A stretch of DNA of 64,000 bases from Jilunia laotingensis. GTDB taxonomy: Bacteria > Bacteroidota > Bacteroidia > Bacteroidales > Bacteroidaceae. Numbering within the stretch: the stretch's first letter is position 1; every line of letters starts with the position of its first letter. The position numbers and the translations under genes are program-made. The notes under the pieces were generated by a model, which was not told the DNA's origin, searched no databases, and saw nothing but the letters and a program-made list of their open reading frames with translations. Of this stretch, positions 55,076-63,101 are shown one piece after another. The stretch is taken from the NCBI RefSeq assembly GCF_014385165.1, contig NZ_JACRTF010000001.1, positions 1,612,001 to 1,676,000 on the forward strand, given 5' to 3'.

Positions 55076-56863
55076 ATGAGAAATACTCTCCTTTTGTTAT
55101 CATTGATAATGTTTTTTTCCTGTTCTCATCCCGAAAATAGTTTATTGCCGGTATTGTCACGAGCCGATTTGTTATTGCAGATAGGATATGCCGACAGCGC
55201 CCTGATTCTTTTAGACTCCTTTCCTGTTGATGATTTGACTACTGTTTCCCTTCAGGCACGCCATGCTTTGTTACTGACTCAGGCAATGGATAAGAATTAT
55301 ATCACTCTTACCGGTGACTCATTGATACGGATAGCAGTTAAGTATTATGATTCCACCAATGATTTGTCTTCCCGGGCAAAAGCCCATTATTATTGGGGTC
55401 GCGTCCATCAAGATATGGGCGATGTCGAAGGAACCGTACGCGAGTTCCTGACAGCCATGCCATTGGCAAAAAAAGCAAAAGAACATACTTTAATGTGTTT
55501 ATTGCAGGGGAATTTGGGCTATCTTTGTTGGGAACACGGATTATTGGATGAAGCTGATTCTTTATATAAAGAAGAAATTCAATTGACTGAATTGCATAGA
55601 GATTCATTGCATTGGGCTATGGCTTTAGCTATGCGTGGAGATATCTGCATGGAAAGAGGTGAAGAATATTATGCCGAAGCAGAAAGCTGTTTGAAACAAG
55701 CTCTCATGATTGTAAAAGCTTCTTTTGGGATGCATTTGCATGAAGAAAGCGAAATAGTGCGATCATTAGGATACCTTTATGAACGCATGTCCGATTTCTC
55801 AAAAACTACTTACTTTATTAACTATTATATGACTCTTCAACCTTATCCGGAATCTATGTATGAATGTTATTTGTTATTAGGAAGTACATATTATAAACAA
55901 GAGAAGCGTGACTCTGCAAAAGTATATCTAGATAAATGTTTATCATCTTCCAGTTATAGTATAAAAGAAGGAGCCTATATGCGTTTAGCCGACATAGCCC
56001 GTGCAGAAGGAAAGGAAACGGATGCTGTCTATTATGAAAAATGCAGCTTGGTTTATGAAGATTCGGTGAGGCAACTTGAAAAACCGGTTGAAATAGTAAC
56101 TCTGTCCAAGGATATTCTATACCGTCAAGCAGCTCGAAAGTATGCTTCGTCTTCTCTTTTATATCAATATTGTATAGGAGGATTAGTAATCTTGTTGCTT
56201 TTAGCAATTGTTTTATTTACATATAAACGCAAATATAAGAAGCACGAAGAGGTACGTTTGCTAAAAGAGCATAAGTCAACTCTTCTTCTGCTTGAGAAAT
56301 TTCAACAAGAGATCGATACTAAAGAAAAAGAAATGCTTTCATTGAAACGGGAGTGTGATGAATACGATAATGGCAGGCTTAGACAAACTCAACTTATCAG
56401 TGCTTATGAAGAATTATTGATGCAAAAAAATGAGATTTGTATACAGTTGGAAAATCAACGTGTCAAGGACACGCTCATTATAAATCAACTGCAAAAGAAG
56501 AATTTCATCAGTTTGATAGAGAACACTCCCATCTATCATAGATTACTCGAACTGATAAAAGTAAATAAAGAGAATCCCGATCTGAAGGAGAAATTAAATG
56601 AGAAAGAATGGGAAGAACTGGAAACAGAGATTGGAAAGCTGTTTCCCGAATTTATACGGAATTTGAGTGCTAAATATACACTGTTATTAATGGATGATAT
56701 TCATTTCTGTTGTTTGGTGAGGTTTGGTTTCAAAAAAGCGGAGATTCAATACATTCTTTCTCGCACCCTTGATGCGGTTTATAAATACGAAAAGGCTCTA
56801 AAAGGGCGGATGCAGATTAGTAAAGATGTGAAGTTAGATGAGCTTCTAAAAAGGATGGAATAG
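55076..56863 (+). CDS. TPR lipoprotein regulator with transmembrane segment and coiled coil
   Basis: This 595-aa protein has a lipoprotein signal (FFSC at residue 16), about six tetratricopeptide-type helical repeats (residues 25-340), one transmembrane helix (GGLVILLLLAIVLFTY, about residue 370), a coiled coil and a C-terminal domain that ends in a possible HTH (FGFKKAEIQYILSRTLDAVYKYE). This layout is common in Bacteroides regulators next to peptide or polysaccharide loci, in which an outside sensor is joined to a cytoplasmic DNA-binding domain. It lies 164 bp upstream of the DUF3244 gene and is a candidate regulator of the lanthipeptide cluster. Confidence 0.75.
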   Translation: MRNTLLLLSLIMFFSCSHPENSLLPVLSRADLLLQIGYADSALILLDSFPVDDLTTVSLQARHALLLTQAMDKNYITLTGDSLIRIAVKYYDSTNDLSSRAKAHYYWGRVHQDMGDVEGTVREFLTAMPLAKKAKEHTLMCLLQGNLGYLCWEHGLLDEADSLYKEEIQLTELHRDSLHWAMALAMRGDICMERGEEYYAEAESCLKQALMIVKASFGMHLHEESEIVRSLGYLYERMSDFSKTTYFINYYMTLQPYPESMYECYLLLGSTYYKQEKRDSAKVYLDKCLSSSSYSIKEGAYMRLADIARAEGKETDAVYYEKCSLVYEDSVRQLEKPVEIVTLSKDILYRQAARKYASSSLLYQYCIGGLVILLLLAIVLFTYKRKYKKHEEVRLLKEHKSTLLLLEKFQQEIDTKEKEMLSLKRECDEYDNGRLRQTQLISAYEELLMQKNEICIQLENQRVKDTLIINQLQKKNFISLIENTPIYHRLLELIKVNKENPDLKEKLNEKEWEELETEIGKLFPEFIRNLSAKYTLLLMDDIHFCCLVRFGFKKAEIQYILSRTLDAVYKYEKALKGRMQISKDVKLDELLKRME

Positions 56864-57027
56864 TTCATGAAAGCGAGAAATTCCAAATAAATGTAATTAC
56901 CTTCTATTGTAAATCAGATGATTAGCTCTTTTTAACAGAAAGCTCTAATACTATTATAATGCAAAATGCGCTCTTTTGTGACAGCCAACAAATTAAAGAA
57001 TTTTTAATTAATTAATATTTAGATGCT

Positions 57028-57444
57028 ATGAAACAGTTATTGTTAATTATTATTGTTCTTGTAAGTTTATTATCAGGTCAATCGGTTTATGCACAAAGTG
57101 AATGGAACGGTTCTTTTGTGGTGAATAAAAAAGAAATTCCGTTGAAGAATATTCATCCGGGAACTAGTACTGGTGGTAAGGGGAAAGTTCAACATAGTCC
57201 TGCACAATTCCCCATCACGGCTTTTATTTATGGTGAAACACTCACCGTAGATTTCCTTTCTTTTTTGGAAGAAGCAATTACTATTACGATTACTAATGCT
57301 GACAAAGGTGAGATTATCTATTCGGAAAGCTATACTTCGTTAGGTTGTATAGTGATCCAACTAGGTTTGGTAGAAGATGGTACGTGCTATCAACTAGAGA
57401 TCAAATTTGGCTCTTGGGTGCTGGACGGAGAGTTCATGATGTAA
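57028..57444 (+). CDS. DUF3244 secreted protein
   Basis: This 138-aa protein has a signal peptide (residues 1-22, SVYAQ) and a single beta-sandwich with TITITNADKGEIIYSESYTS, the hallmark of DUF3244. Such proteins are found downstream of TPR regulators in Bacteroides and next to small secreted peptides; function unknown. It sits between the regulator and the lanthipeptide precursor and may belong to the same regulon. Confidence 0.8.
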   Translation: MKQLLLIIIVLVSLLSGQSVYAQSEWNGSFVVNKKEIPLKNIHPGTSTGGKGKVQHSPAQFPITAFIYGETLTVDFLSFLEEAITITITNADKGEIIYSESYTSLGCIVIQLGLVEDGTCYQLEIKFGSWVLDGEFMM

Positions 57445-57740
57445 AACATAGTATATTCATTTATAGATGATGTGTGAAATTAATTCTTTTAAAAATCTTA
57501 AGTCATGAGTATGATTTTCAAATTAGGAAAAAACAACTTTAGTTTGTTTACTGTGCCTATTTCTTATATTCAATTCTGATAGACACAGTTTATTCTTAAA
57601 AATGTATGGGAAAGAAATTGGAATGTTAAAGATGGAAAGGATTATCCTTGTCTTTTCTACGTGTGTGAATTGTTGCAAGGCTAATTTTCTAAAAAAATGA
57701 GTTTGTTAATCTTGTAGTTTGTAACGAAATTCTTATTAAT
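57445..57740. other. Intergenic region before the precursor gene
   Basis: This is about 300 bp of AT-rich DNA. Two very short frames (24 and 22 codons, starting at 57505 and 57631) lack family signals and I do not call them. The promoter of the precursor gene should be here, but no exact -7 match was seen. Confidence 0.5.
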
Positions 57741-57983
57741 ATGGAAAAGAAGAAGCTTTCTTTGAAAAAAGAAACTATTACTCAGTTGGATGATATGTCT
57801 CAAATTAGAGGAGGTGGTACTTGGGATGTACTCAAAGATACTGTTACTATTGTTGCAAGTACCGTTTTAGGAGCGGTAACATGTGCTGTTGGTACAGTAG
57901 TTATGGCCACAGCTGAACATTGCCCTACAGCACAAACAGATTGTAATACATGTGTATGTGAAACTAGGTGGTGTATGTCATAA
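57741..57983 (+). CDS. Class I lanthipeptide precursor (LanA-like)
   Basis: This 80-aa precursor has the leader KKKLSLKKETITQLDDMSQI followed by RGGG, the Bacteroidota lanthipeptide-type leader (KKLxLxKETI) with a double-Gly cleavage site for a C39 peptidase. If cut after Gly26 the core is 54 aa with six Cys (residues 48, 61, 68, 71, 73, 78) and 13 Ser/Thr, most of them before or among the Cys. The first half of the core is hydrophobic (TVTIVASTVLGAVTCAVGTVV), the second is Cys-rich. LanC and the split LanB genes follow directly. Ring pattern and activity cannot be predicted. Confidence 0.88.
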   Translation: MEKKKLSLKKETITQLDDMSQIRGGGTWDVLKDTVTIVASTVLGAVTCAVGTVVMATAEHCPTAQTDCNTCVCETRWCMS

Positions 57984-57993
57984 GGAAAGTGAA

Positions 57994-58031
57994 AATAAGT
58001 ATGCAAGATAATACTTTCTTGCATACTTATT
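57994..58031 (+). terminator. Stem-loop between precursor and modification genes
   Basis: The arms AATAAGTATGCAAGA and its complement TCTTGCATACTTATT (57994-58008, 58017-58031) lie 10 bp after the precursor. There is no strong U run, so it is probably an attenuator or an mRNA stabiliser that gives more precursor than enzyme transcript. Confidence 0.65.
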
Positions 58032-58110
58032 TCAATCAGGATGGTATTAGATAAAATAGCCATAACTGTCGTTTCTTTTTCTGTAACTTTCTTACGAAAA
58101 GAAGAGATTA

Positions 58111-59292
58111 ATGAAAGAACTAATAGAACAAAAAATAACTGAGATTGCTAATGTTTTATTAGCAGTTAATTTAAAAAAAGAGTTTTCTAATGATTTATCA
58201 CTTTTATCAGGAGAATTAGGAGCGCTAATCTTTTTAAAATATTATTCTATTATTTATGATCAAGTAAATATAATCAAAACATTAGAAAAGCGATTCGACA
58301 TTTATTTCGATAATTTAGTTAGTCATGTTTTACAAATATCTTATTGCAATGGGATTTCGGGTATTTTATATGGCTTGAATTTATTAGATAAAAGTATGTC
58401 TTTGAATATAGATTATAATGATGTTGAAAAGCATTATAAAAAATATTTATTTAGAATGATGAAATGGGGATTTAATAACTGTAACTATGATTATTTTCAT
58501 GGGTCTTTAGGCATTTTATTGGGTCAAATGGATGATGTGAAATTTGTAAAAGCAGCTATAAGAAGTTTAGAACAGGCGGCAGTTATCGATGGTGAAAAAA
58601 TTAAATGGTATTCTTTTATTGATTTTAAAGAAAAGCGGGGCATTAATATTTCCTTGTCTCATGGAATGTCAAGTTTAGTAATTATATTGTGTCGAATTTA
58701 TGAAAAAAACATTGAATCTAAATCTGTTCAAACATTAATTACGGGAGCGGTTAATTATATTCTTTCTCAGAGAATAGATTATAATATTTATGGTTGTTTT
58801 TTTCCAATACAATCGTTGGAAAGCGATACATTTCTTCAGAAAAGTAGATTAGCTTGGTGCTATGGTGATTTGGGAATAGCTTTAGCATTGTGGGAAGCTG
58901 GAAAGGTTCTGCAAAATAGTTTCTGGAAATCTGTTTCATTAAATATAATGCTTGAATCTTGTACGAGGAGATCAATTGATGATACTTTGATAAAAGATGC
59001 AGGAATTTGTCATGGTAGTTCTGGATTAGCAATGATTTTTTATTATATGTATAATGAAACTCGAAACTTTATTTTCATGGAAACATGTAATTATTGGATA
59101 TCAGTTACATTAAAAATGGCTAGTTTTAAAGATGGATTGGCTGGGTATAAAACATGGAATGGTAATTATAAAAATGATTGTTCATTACTTACAGGTATTT
59201 CTGGAATAGGGTTGATGTTGTTGACTGTGGTTTCAAACAATCCAATATGTTTTGAATGGAATCATTTCTTTCTACTTCTAAATAAACACTGA
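58111..59292 (+). CDS. Lanthionine synthetase C family protein (LanC)
   Basis: This cyclase would add Cys thiols to dehydroalanine or dehydrobutyrine to form thioether rings. The alpha/alpha-barrel shows the zinc ligands Cys250 (AWCYGDLG) and Cys300-His301 (GICHGSSGLA), and the earlier SLSHGMSS. The 393-aa length is normal for stand-alone LanC. The end is one base before the LanB start (59294). Codon use is very AT-rich compared with genes outside the cluster. Confidence 0.9.
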   Translation: MKELIEQKITEIANVLLAVNLKKEFSNDLSLLSGELGALIFLKYYSIIYDQVNIIKTLEKRFDIYFDNLVSHVLQISYCNGISGILYGLNLLDKSMSLNIDYNDVEKHYKKYLFRMMKWGFNNCNYDYFHGSLGILLGQMDDVKFVKAAIRSLEQAAVIDGEKIKWYSFIDFKEKRGINISLSHGMSSLVIILCRIYEKNIESKSVQTLITGAVNYILSQRIDYNIYGCFFPIQSLESDTFLQKSRLAWCYGDLGIALALWEAGKVLQNSFWKSVSLNIMLESCTRRSIDDTLIKDAGICHGSSGLAMIFYYMYNETRNFIFMETCNYWISVTLKMASFKDGLAGYKTWNGNYKNDCSLLTGISGIGLMLLTVVSNNPICFEWNHFFLLLNKH

Positions 59293-59293
59293 T

Positions 59294-61447
59294 ATGGATA
59301 AACATAATTACACTGCATTTGATAAATTCATATTACGAACTCCTTTGATCCCCTATTCTGATATAGGGAAAGAAGAGCAATTGATTGATTCTGCCTTATT
59401 TAGTGAAGCTATTTTCTTAGCATCGAATGATTTATTAGATTCTAAAAAAAAATATTACGATAAAAAGAAAGATAAAAAACTCTCTGAATCCTATTTAAAA
59501 TACTTTATTAGAGCTTGCACTAGATGTACTCCATTTGGTTTATTTGCGGGATGTTCTGTTGGTAGTATTAGTGAAAATAGTCAAATTGAATTGGTAGATT
59601 CTCATTTCTATACAAGACAAACACGATTGGATATGCAATTTCTATGTGAGCTTATAAAAAAAATAGAGAATATTCATGATGTTCAAATTCAATTACTATA
59701 CTACCCTAATGATTCATTATATAGAATTGCGGATAAATATAGATATATAGAATATATAGATGTGAATTTTCTAAAACGATATCAAATTTCATCTGTTCAA
59801 TTTGAGGATTACATTTCATTGATTATCGAGAAAGCACGTTATGGCGCTAATATATATAGCTTGTCAAAAACCTTGGTGGATAGTGATATTACTTATGAAG
59901 AGGCTGAAAATTTTGTTTATGAACTAATAAATTCACAATTATTGAAAAGTGAATTAGAACCTTGTACAATTGGTAATGATATTTTTGAGTCATTATTAGA
60001 AAAACTATCAAAATTAGAGAATGTTCTGATACTGGATGATTTAAATGTAATAAAGAGTCTCCTCGAAAAAATAAATAGAACGGATATTGGAGATTCCATT
60101 CAATATTATCATGATATTATAAAAATTATTAACCGACTTGAAATCAACTATAATTCTAAATATCTATTTCAAACCGACTTATTTAAACCAACGAAAGTTG
60201 CAACTATTTCTTCTGAAATCGTTAATGATATTAATAATGTTATTCAATTTCTTGGTAGAATATCTATTCAAAAGAAAAATGTGGATATGGAAACATTTAA
60301 ACAAAAATTCATGGAAAGATATGATGGGCAAGAAGTTCCATTGCAAGATATTATGGATAGTGAATTGGGAATTGGATATCCTGTGAGGTCTGGGCATAGT
60401 GTTAGCCCTTTAGTTGATGATTTAATTCTGCCTTCTTTAACTGAAAATTTTAGAAATGATATTTTTAGTTCTATTGATCAAATTCTTATTAGGAAATATA
60501 CGGAATGTTTGGCTAGTGGAAAAGATGTAATTTTTTTAGATAATAAAGATTTTGAAAGGCTTAATTCTGAGATAGAAATTCCAGATACCATTAGTGTGTT
60601 GTGTAATATTTTCAACGATAAAGCTAGGTCGGTTTATATTAAATCTATTAGTAACTATAGTAGTGCAGCATGTTTATTAGGACGATTTTGCTATATTAAT
60701 TCCTCAATAAAAAAAATGGCAAAAGATATTTGTGATAAAGAAGCTGAATTGCGTACAAATCTGATTTTAGTAGAAATATCTCATTTACCAGAATCTAGAA
60801 TAGGTAATATCATGTCCCGACCTGATTTAAGAAATTACACATTACATTATTTATCTAACTGTAATGATATGAATGATAATAATATATCAGTATCGGATTT
60901 ACTTTTGTCTATAAAAAATGGTAAACTGATATTGAGATCAAAAAAATATAATAAAGAAATTATTCCTAAATTAACATGTGCATATAATTACTCTTTAAGT
61001 ACATTACCAGTTTTTCGTTTTTTATGTGATTTTCAGAATGGAGATAATCCTATATTTGATATGAATCTTCATTGGAATAATATATTTCATAATGTGGATT
61101 ATTTGCCAAGAATACAATATAAGAATGTTGTTTTAATTAGAAAAAGATGGATAATTCGAGAATCTGATATTGCTGATTGTAGGCAAATAGAAGATGGTAA
61201 ACTTTTAGAGAAAATAAAAGTAATTCTTCAAAATAAAAAAATATCTCAAAAGGTCATAATACCAGATTATGATAATGAATTATATGTTGATTTTTATATA
61301 ATTAGTCATGTTAAGTTATTTCTTTCTATTCTTATTAAGCGTAAAACTGTATTACTTGAAGAATTTTTGTTTGACGAGGATCACTCTATTGTGAAATCAG
61401 GGAAGTCTGTATTTACTAATGAATTTATTTTCATGTTTCATAAATAA
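59294..61447 (+). CDS. Lantibiotic dehydratase, glutamylation part (LanB N-terminal protein)
   Basis: This 717-aa protein matches Lant_dehydr_N. The diagnostic segment RCTPFGLFAGCSVG is at residues 77-90. It would use glutamyl-tRNA to glutamylate Ser/Thr in the precursor. The elimination domain is missing and is encoded by the next gene, so the dehydratase is split, as in thiopeptide pathways and the pinensin cluster of another Bacteroidota. The next gene begins 9 bp after its stop. Confidence 0.9.
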   Translation: MDKHNYTAFDKFILRTPLIPYSDIGKEEQLIDSALFSEAIFLASNDLLDSKKKYYDKKKDKKLSESYLKYFIRACTRCTPFGLFAGCSVGSISENSQIELVDSHFYTRQTRLDMQFLCELIKKIENIHDVQIQLLYYPNDSLYRIADKYRYIEYIDVNFLKRYQISSVQFEDYISLIIEKARYGANIYSLSKTLVDSDITYEEAENFVYELINSQLLKSELEPCTIGNDIFESLLEKLSKLENVLILDDLNVIKSLLEKINRTDIGDSIQYYHDIIKIINRLEINYNSKYLFQTDLFKPTKVATISSEIVNDINNVIQFLGRISIQKKNVDMETFKQKFMERYDGQEVPLQDIMDSELGIGYPVRSGHSVSPLVDDLILPSLTENFRNDIFSSIDQILIRKYTECLASGKDVIFLDNKDFERLNSEIEIPDTISVLCNIFNDKARSVYIKSISNYSSAACLLGRFCYINSSIKKMAKDICDKEAELRTNLILVEISHLPESRIGNIMSRPDLRNYTLHYLSNCNDMNDNNISVSDLLLSIKNGKLILRSKKYNKEIIPKLTCAYNYSLSTLPVFRFLCDFQNGDNPIFDMNLHWNNIFHNVDYLPRIQYKNVVLIRKRWIIRESDIADCRQIEDGKLLEKIKVILQNKKISQKVIIPDYDNELYVDFYIISHVKLFLSILIKRKTVLLEEFLFDEDHSIVKSGKSVFTNEFIFMFHK

Positions 61448-61456
61448 ACAACAGGT

Positions 61457-62329
61457 ATGGTTAAAAGATTATTTATTCCAGGTAGCCAATGGATTTATTT
61501 TAAAATATATACAGGTGAACAAACTGCGGATAATATTTTGATTGAAAACGTAATGCCTTTCATTCATACACTTTATAATGAGGGTGTGATTATGGGCTCT
61601 TTCTTTGTTAGATATTCAGATCCTTTGTTTCATTTAAGATTAAGATTGTATGTTGATAAATTAGAGTCTTATGCAACTATTTTCAGTAACCTACTAGTCT
61701 TTTTAGAACCCTGTTTGAATAATGGTTCTATTTTTAGAATAATGTGTGATACTTATAATCGTGAGCTTGAGCGTTATGGCAATGAATTAATAAAGTATGT
61801 AGAGGAAATATTTTGTATTGACAGCTGGTCTATATTGTCTCTGTTGTCAATATTGCAGAAATATGATGAAGATTTAAGAGAGTATGAACGTTGGAATTTA
61901 TCTTTGTTACTTATTGATGATCTTTTAAATGTTTTTGATTTTGATGGCAAATCAAAAAAACAATATTTATGTATGCTGTCGGAACAGTTGAAACTTGAAC
62001 ATGGATTTATTAATCATAAATTTACCAAGCAATTAAATGATAAATATAGGACTAATAAGTCAAATGTCTGGAGAACTATGGATAGGGAAAATAGTGTTGT
62101 ATATATTAAGTATTCGGACATTCTGAACAGAAGGAAAAATGATTTGGAAGAAATAACAAAGAAATTAAATAAGGAAGAATTACAATGGATTTCTGATTAT
62201 TCACTATCTAGTTTAATCCATATGACAATGAATCGCTTCTTTAAATCGAAGAATCGACTTCATGAAATGGTAATTTATTTCTTTCTATACAAGTATTACG
62301 ATTCTTATTTGGCTAGATTTGAGATATAG
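61457..62329 (+). CDS. Lantibiotic dehydratase, elimination part (LanB C-terminal/SpaB_C-like protein)
   Basis: This 290-aa protein is of the Lant_dehydr_C (thiopeptide-type bacteriocin) family. The opening GSQWIYFKIYTG, the GSFFVRYSDPLFHLRLRL strand with conserved Arg and Asp, and HMTMNRFF near the end are characteristic. It would remove glutamate from the glutamylated precursor to give dehydro amino acids. With the upstream protein it makes one dehydratase. Confidence 0.88.
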   Translation: MVKRLFIPGSQWIYFKIYTGEQTADNILIENVMPFIHTLYNEGVIMGSFFVRYSDPLFHLRLRLYVDKLESYATIFSNLLVFLEPCLNNGSIFRIMCDTYNRELERYGNELIKYVEEIFCIDSWSILSLLSILQKYDEDLREYERWNLSLLLIDDLLNVFDFDGKSKKQYLCMLSEQLKLEHGFINHKFTKQLNDKYRTNKSNVWRTMDRENSVVYIKYSDILNRRKNDLEEITKKLNKEELQWISDYSLSSLIHMTMNRFFKSKNRLHEMVIYFFLYKYYDSYLARFEI

Positions 62330-62383
62330 TTGATTGGTTTTACTTGACGAAAAGTCGTATTATTAATTTAAAAAATATAAGTT

Positions 62384-62713
62384 ATGGCAATTTACAAAAT
62401 TATGCTAATTAGTTTGTTAATGGCATCGTATTCCTTGTTGCTAAGTCGATGGAATGTTCAGTATATTAATAAATTTCATTACAAAGATAAATTTATTGTT
62501 TGGAAAAGAATATTGCGTGTCAATATAGTTAAAAATGCCCTTGACTTTATTTTTCGAATGATATTAGAATATTTTTGGTTTGATTTATTGTTCACTATCG
62601 CTGAGTATGTGACGAATAATTTCATTTATAGGTTGTCGTTTGCGATTACATTTAGGATACTAATTATAACCATTATTCACTTAGTCATTCGTTATAAAAG
62701 TGTTCGTGATTGA
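62384..62713 (+). CDS. Small membrane protein in the lanthipeptide cluster
   Basis: This 109-aa protein has an N-terminal hydrophobic helix (MLISLLMASYSLLL), a charged middle and two further hydrophobic segments (about residues 62-76 and 84-104). No family was recognised. Small membrane proteins in such clusters often give self-protection, so immunity is the first guess, but it could be a transport helper. It starts 55 bp after the elimination gene and has the same AT-rich composition. Confidence 0.5.
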   Translation: MAIYKIMLISLLMASYSLLLSRWNVQYINKFHYKDKFIVWKRILRVNIVKNALDFIFRMILEYFWFDLLFTIAEYVTNNFIYRLSFAITFRILIITIIHLVIRYKSVRD

Positions 62714-62749
62714 GGAAGGTAATAACGATTAGATTAAAGATAATCTATG

Positions 62750-63098
62750 AAATATTTTTTTTTAGTAGCCAACATGGTGTGATGAATTGTGAACCAACTT
62801 GTTTGCAAATGATTATTGTCTACTATAGGAAGAAATATTCTCTTATTTAGGTTACGTGATTTGTGTGGGGCTTTTCCGGATGATGCTTATTTGAACTATA
62901 TTAACAAGGGGCAGTGGACGTTTAAAATTATACGATGGCAAAACAGAGAGGGGCATTTGAAAGATCGCTTTGATATTATTCGTTTGGAGGATGGGAGAGG
63001 CTGAATGCTTTCTATAATTGTCCATTCCCGATTAACGTGGAGGAACATTCGGCTGTGTATTTGAAAAATGGTGATAAAAAAGTACATAAGTTATATTA
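62750..63098 (+). pseudogene. Decayed C39-peptidase remnant
   Basis: The frame QHGVMNCEPTCLQMIIVYYR, followed by KKYSL and a stop at about 62848, is a worn copy of the start of the exporter's C39 domain (QQLDAMDCGPTCLRMIAKYY). Further on, open stretches such as FKIIRWQNREGHLKDRFDII and LNAFYNCPFPINVEEHSAVY lie in different frames and have no known family. The region has stops and shifts and is not a working gene. Confidence 0.6.
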
Positions 63099-63101
63099 AT
63101 A

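Noticed and set aside
57505..57579. 24-codon peptide before the lanthipeptide precursor
   Set aside because: No GG leader, no Cys and no ribosome-binding context. Too short to support.
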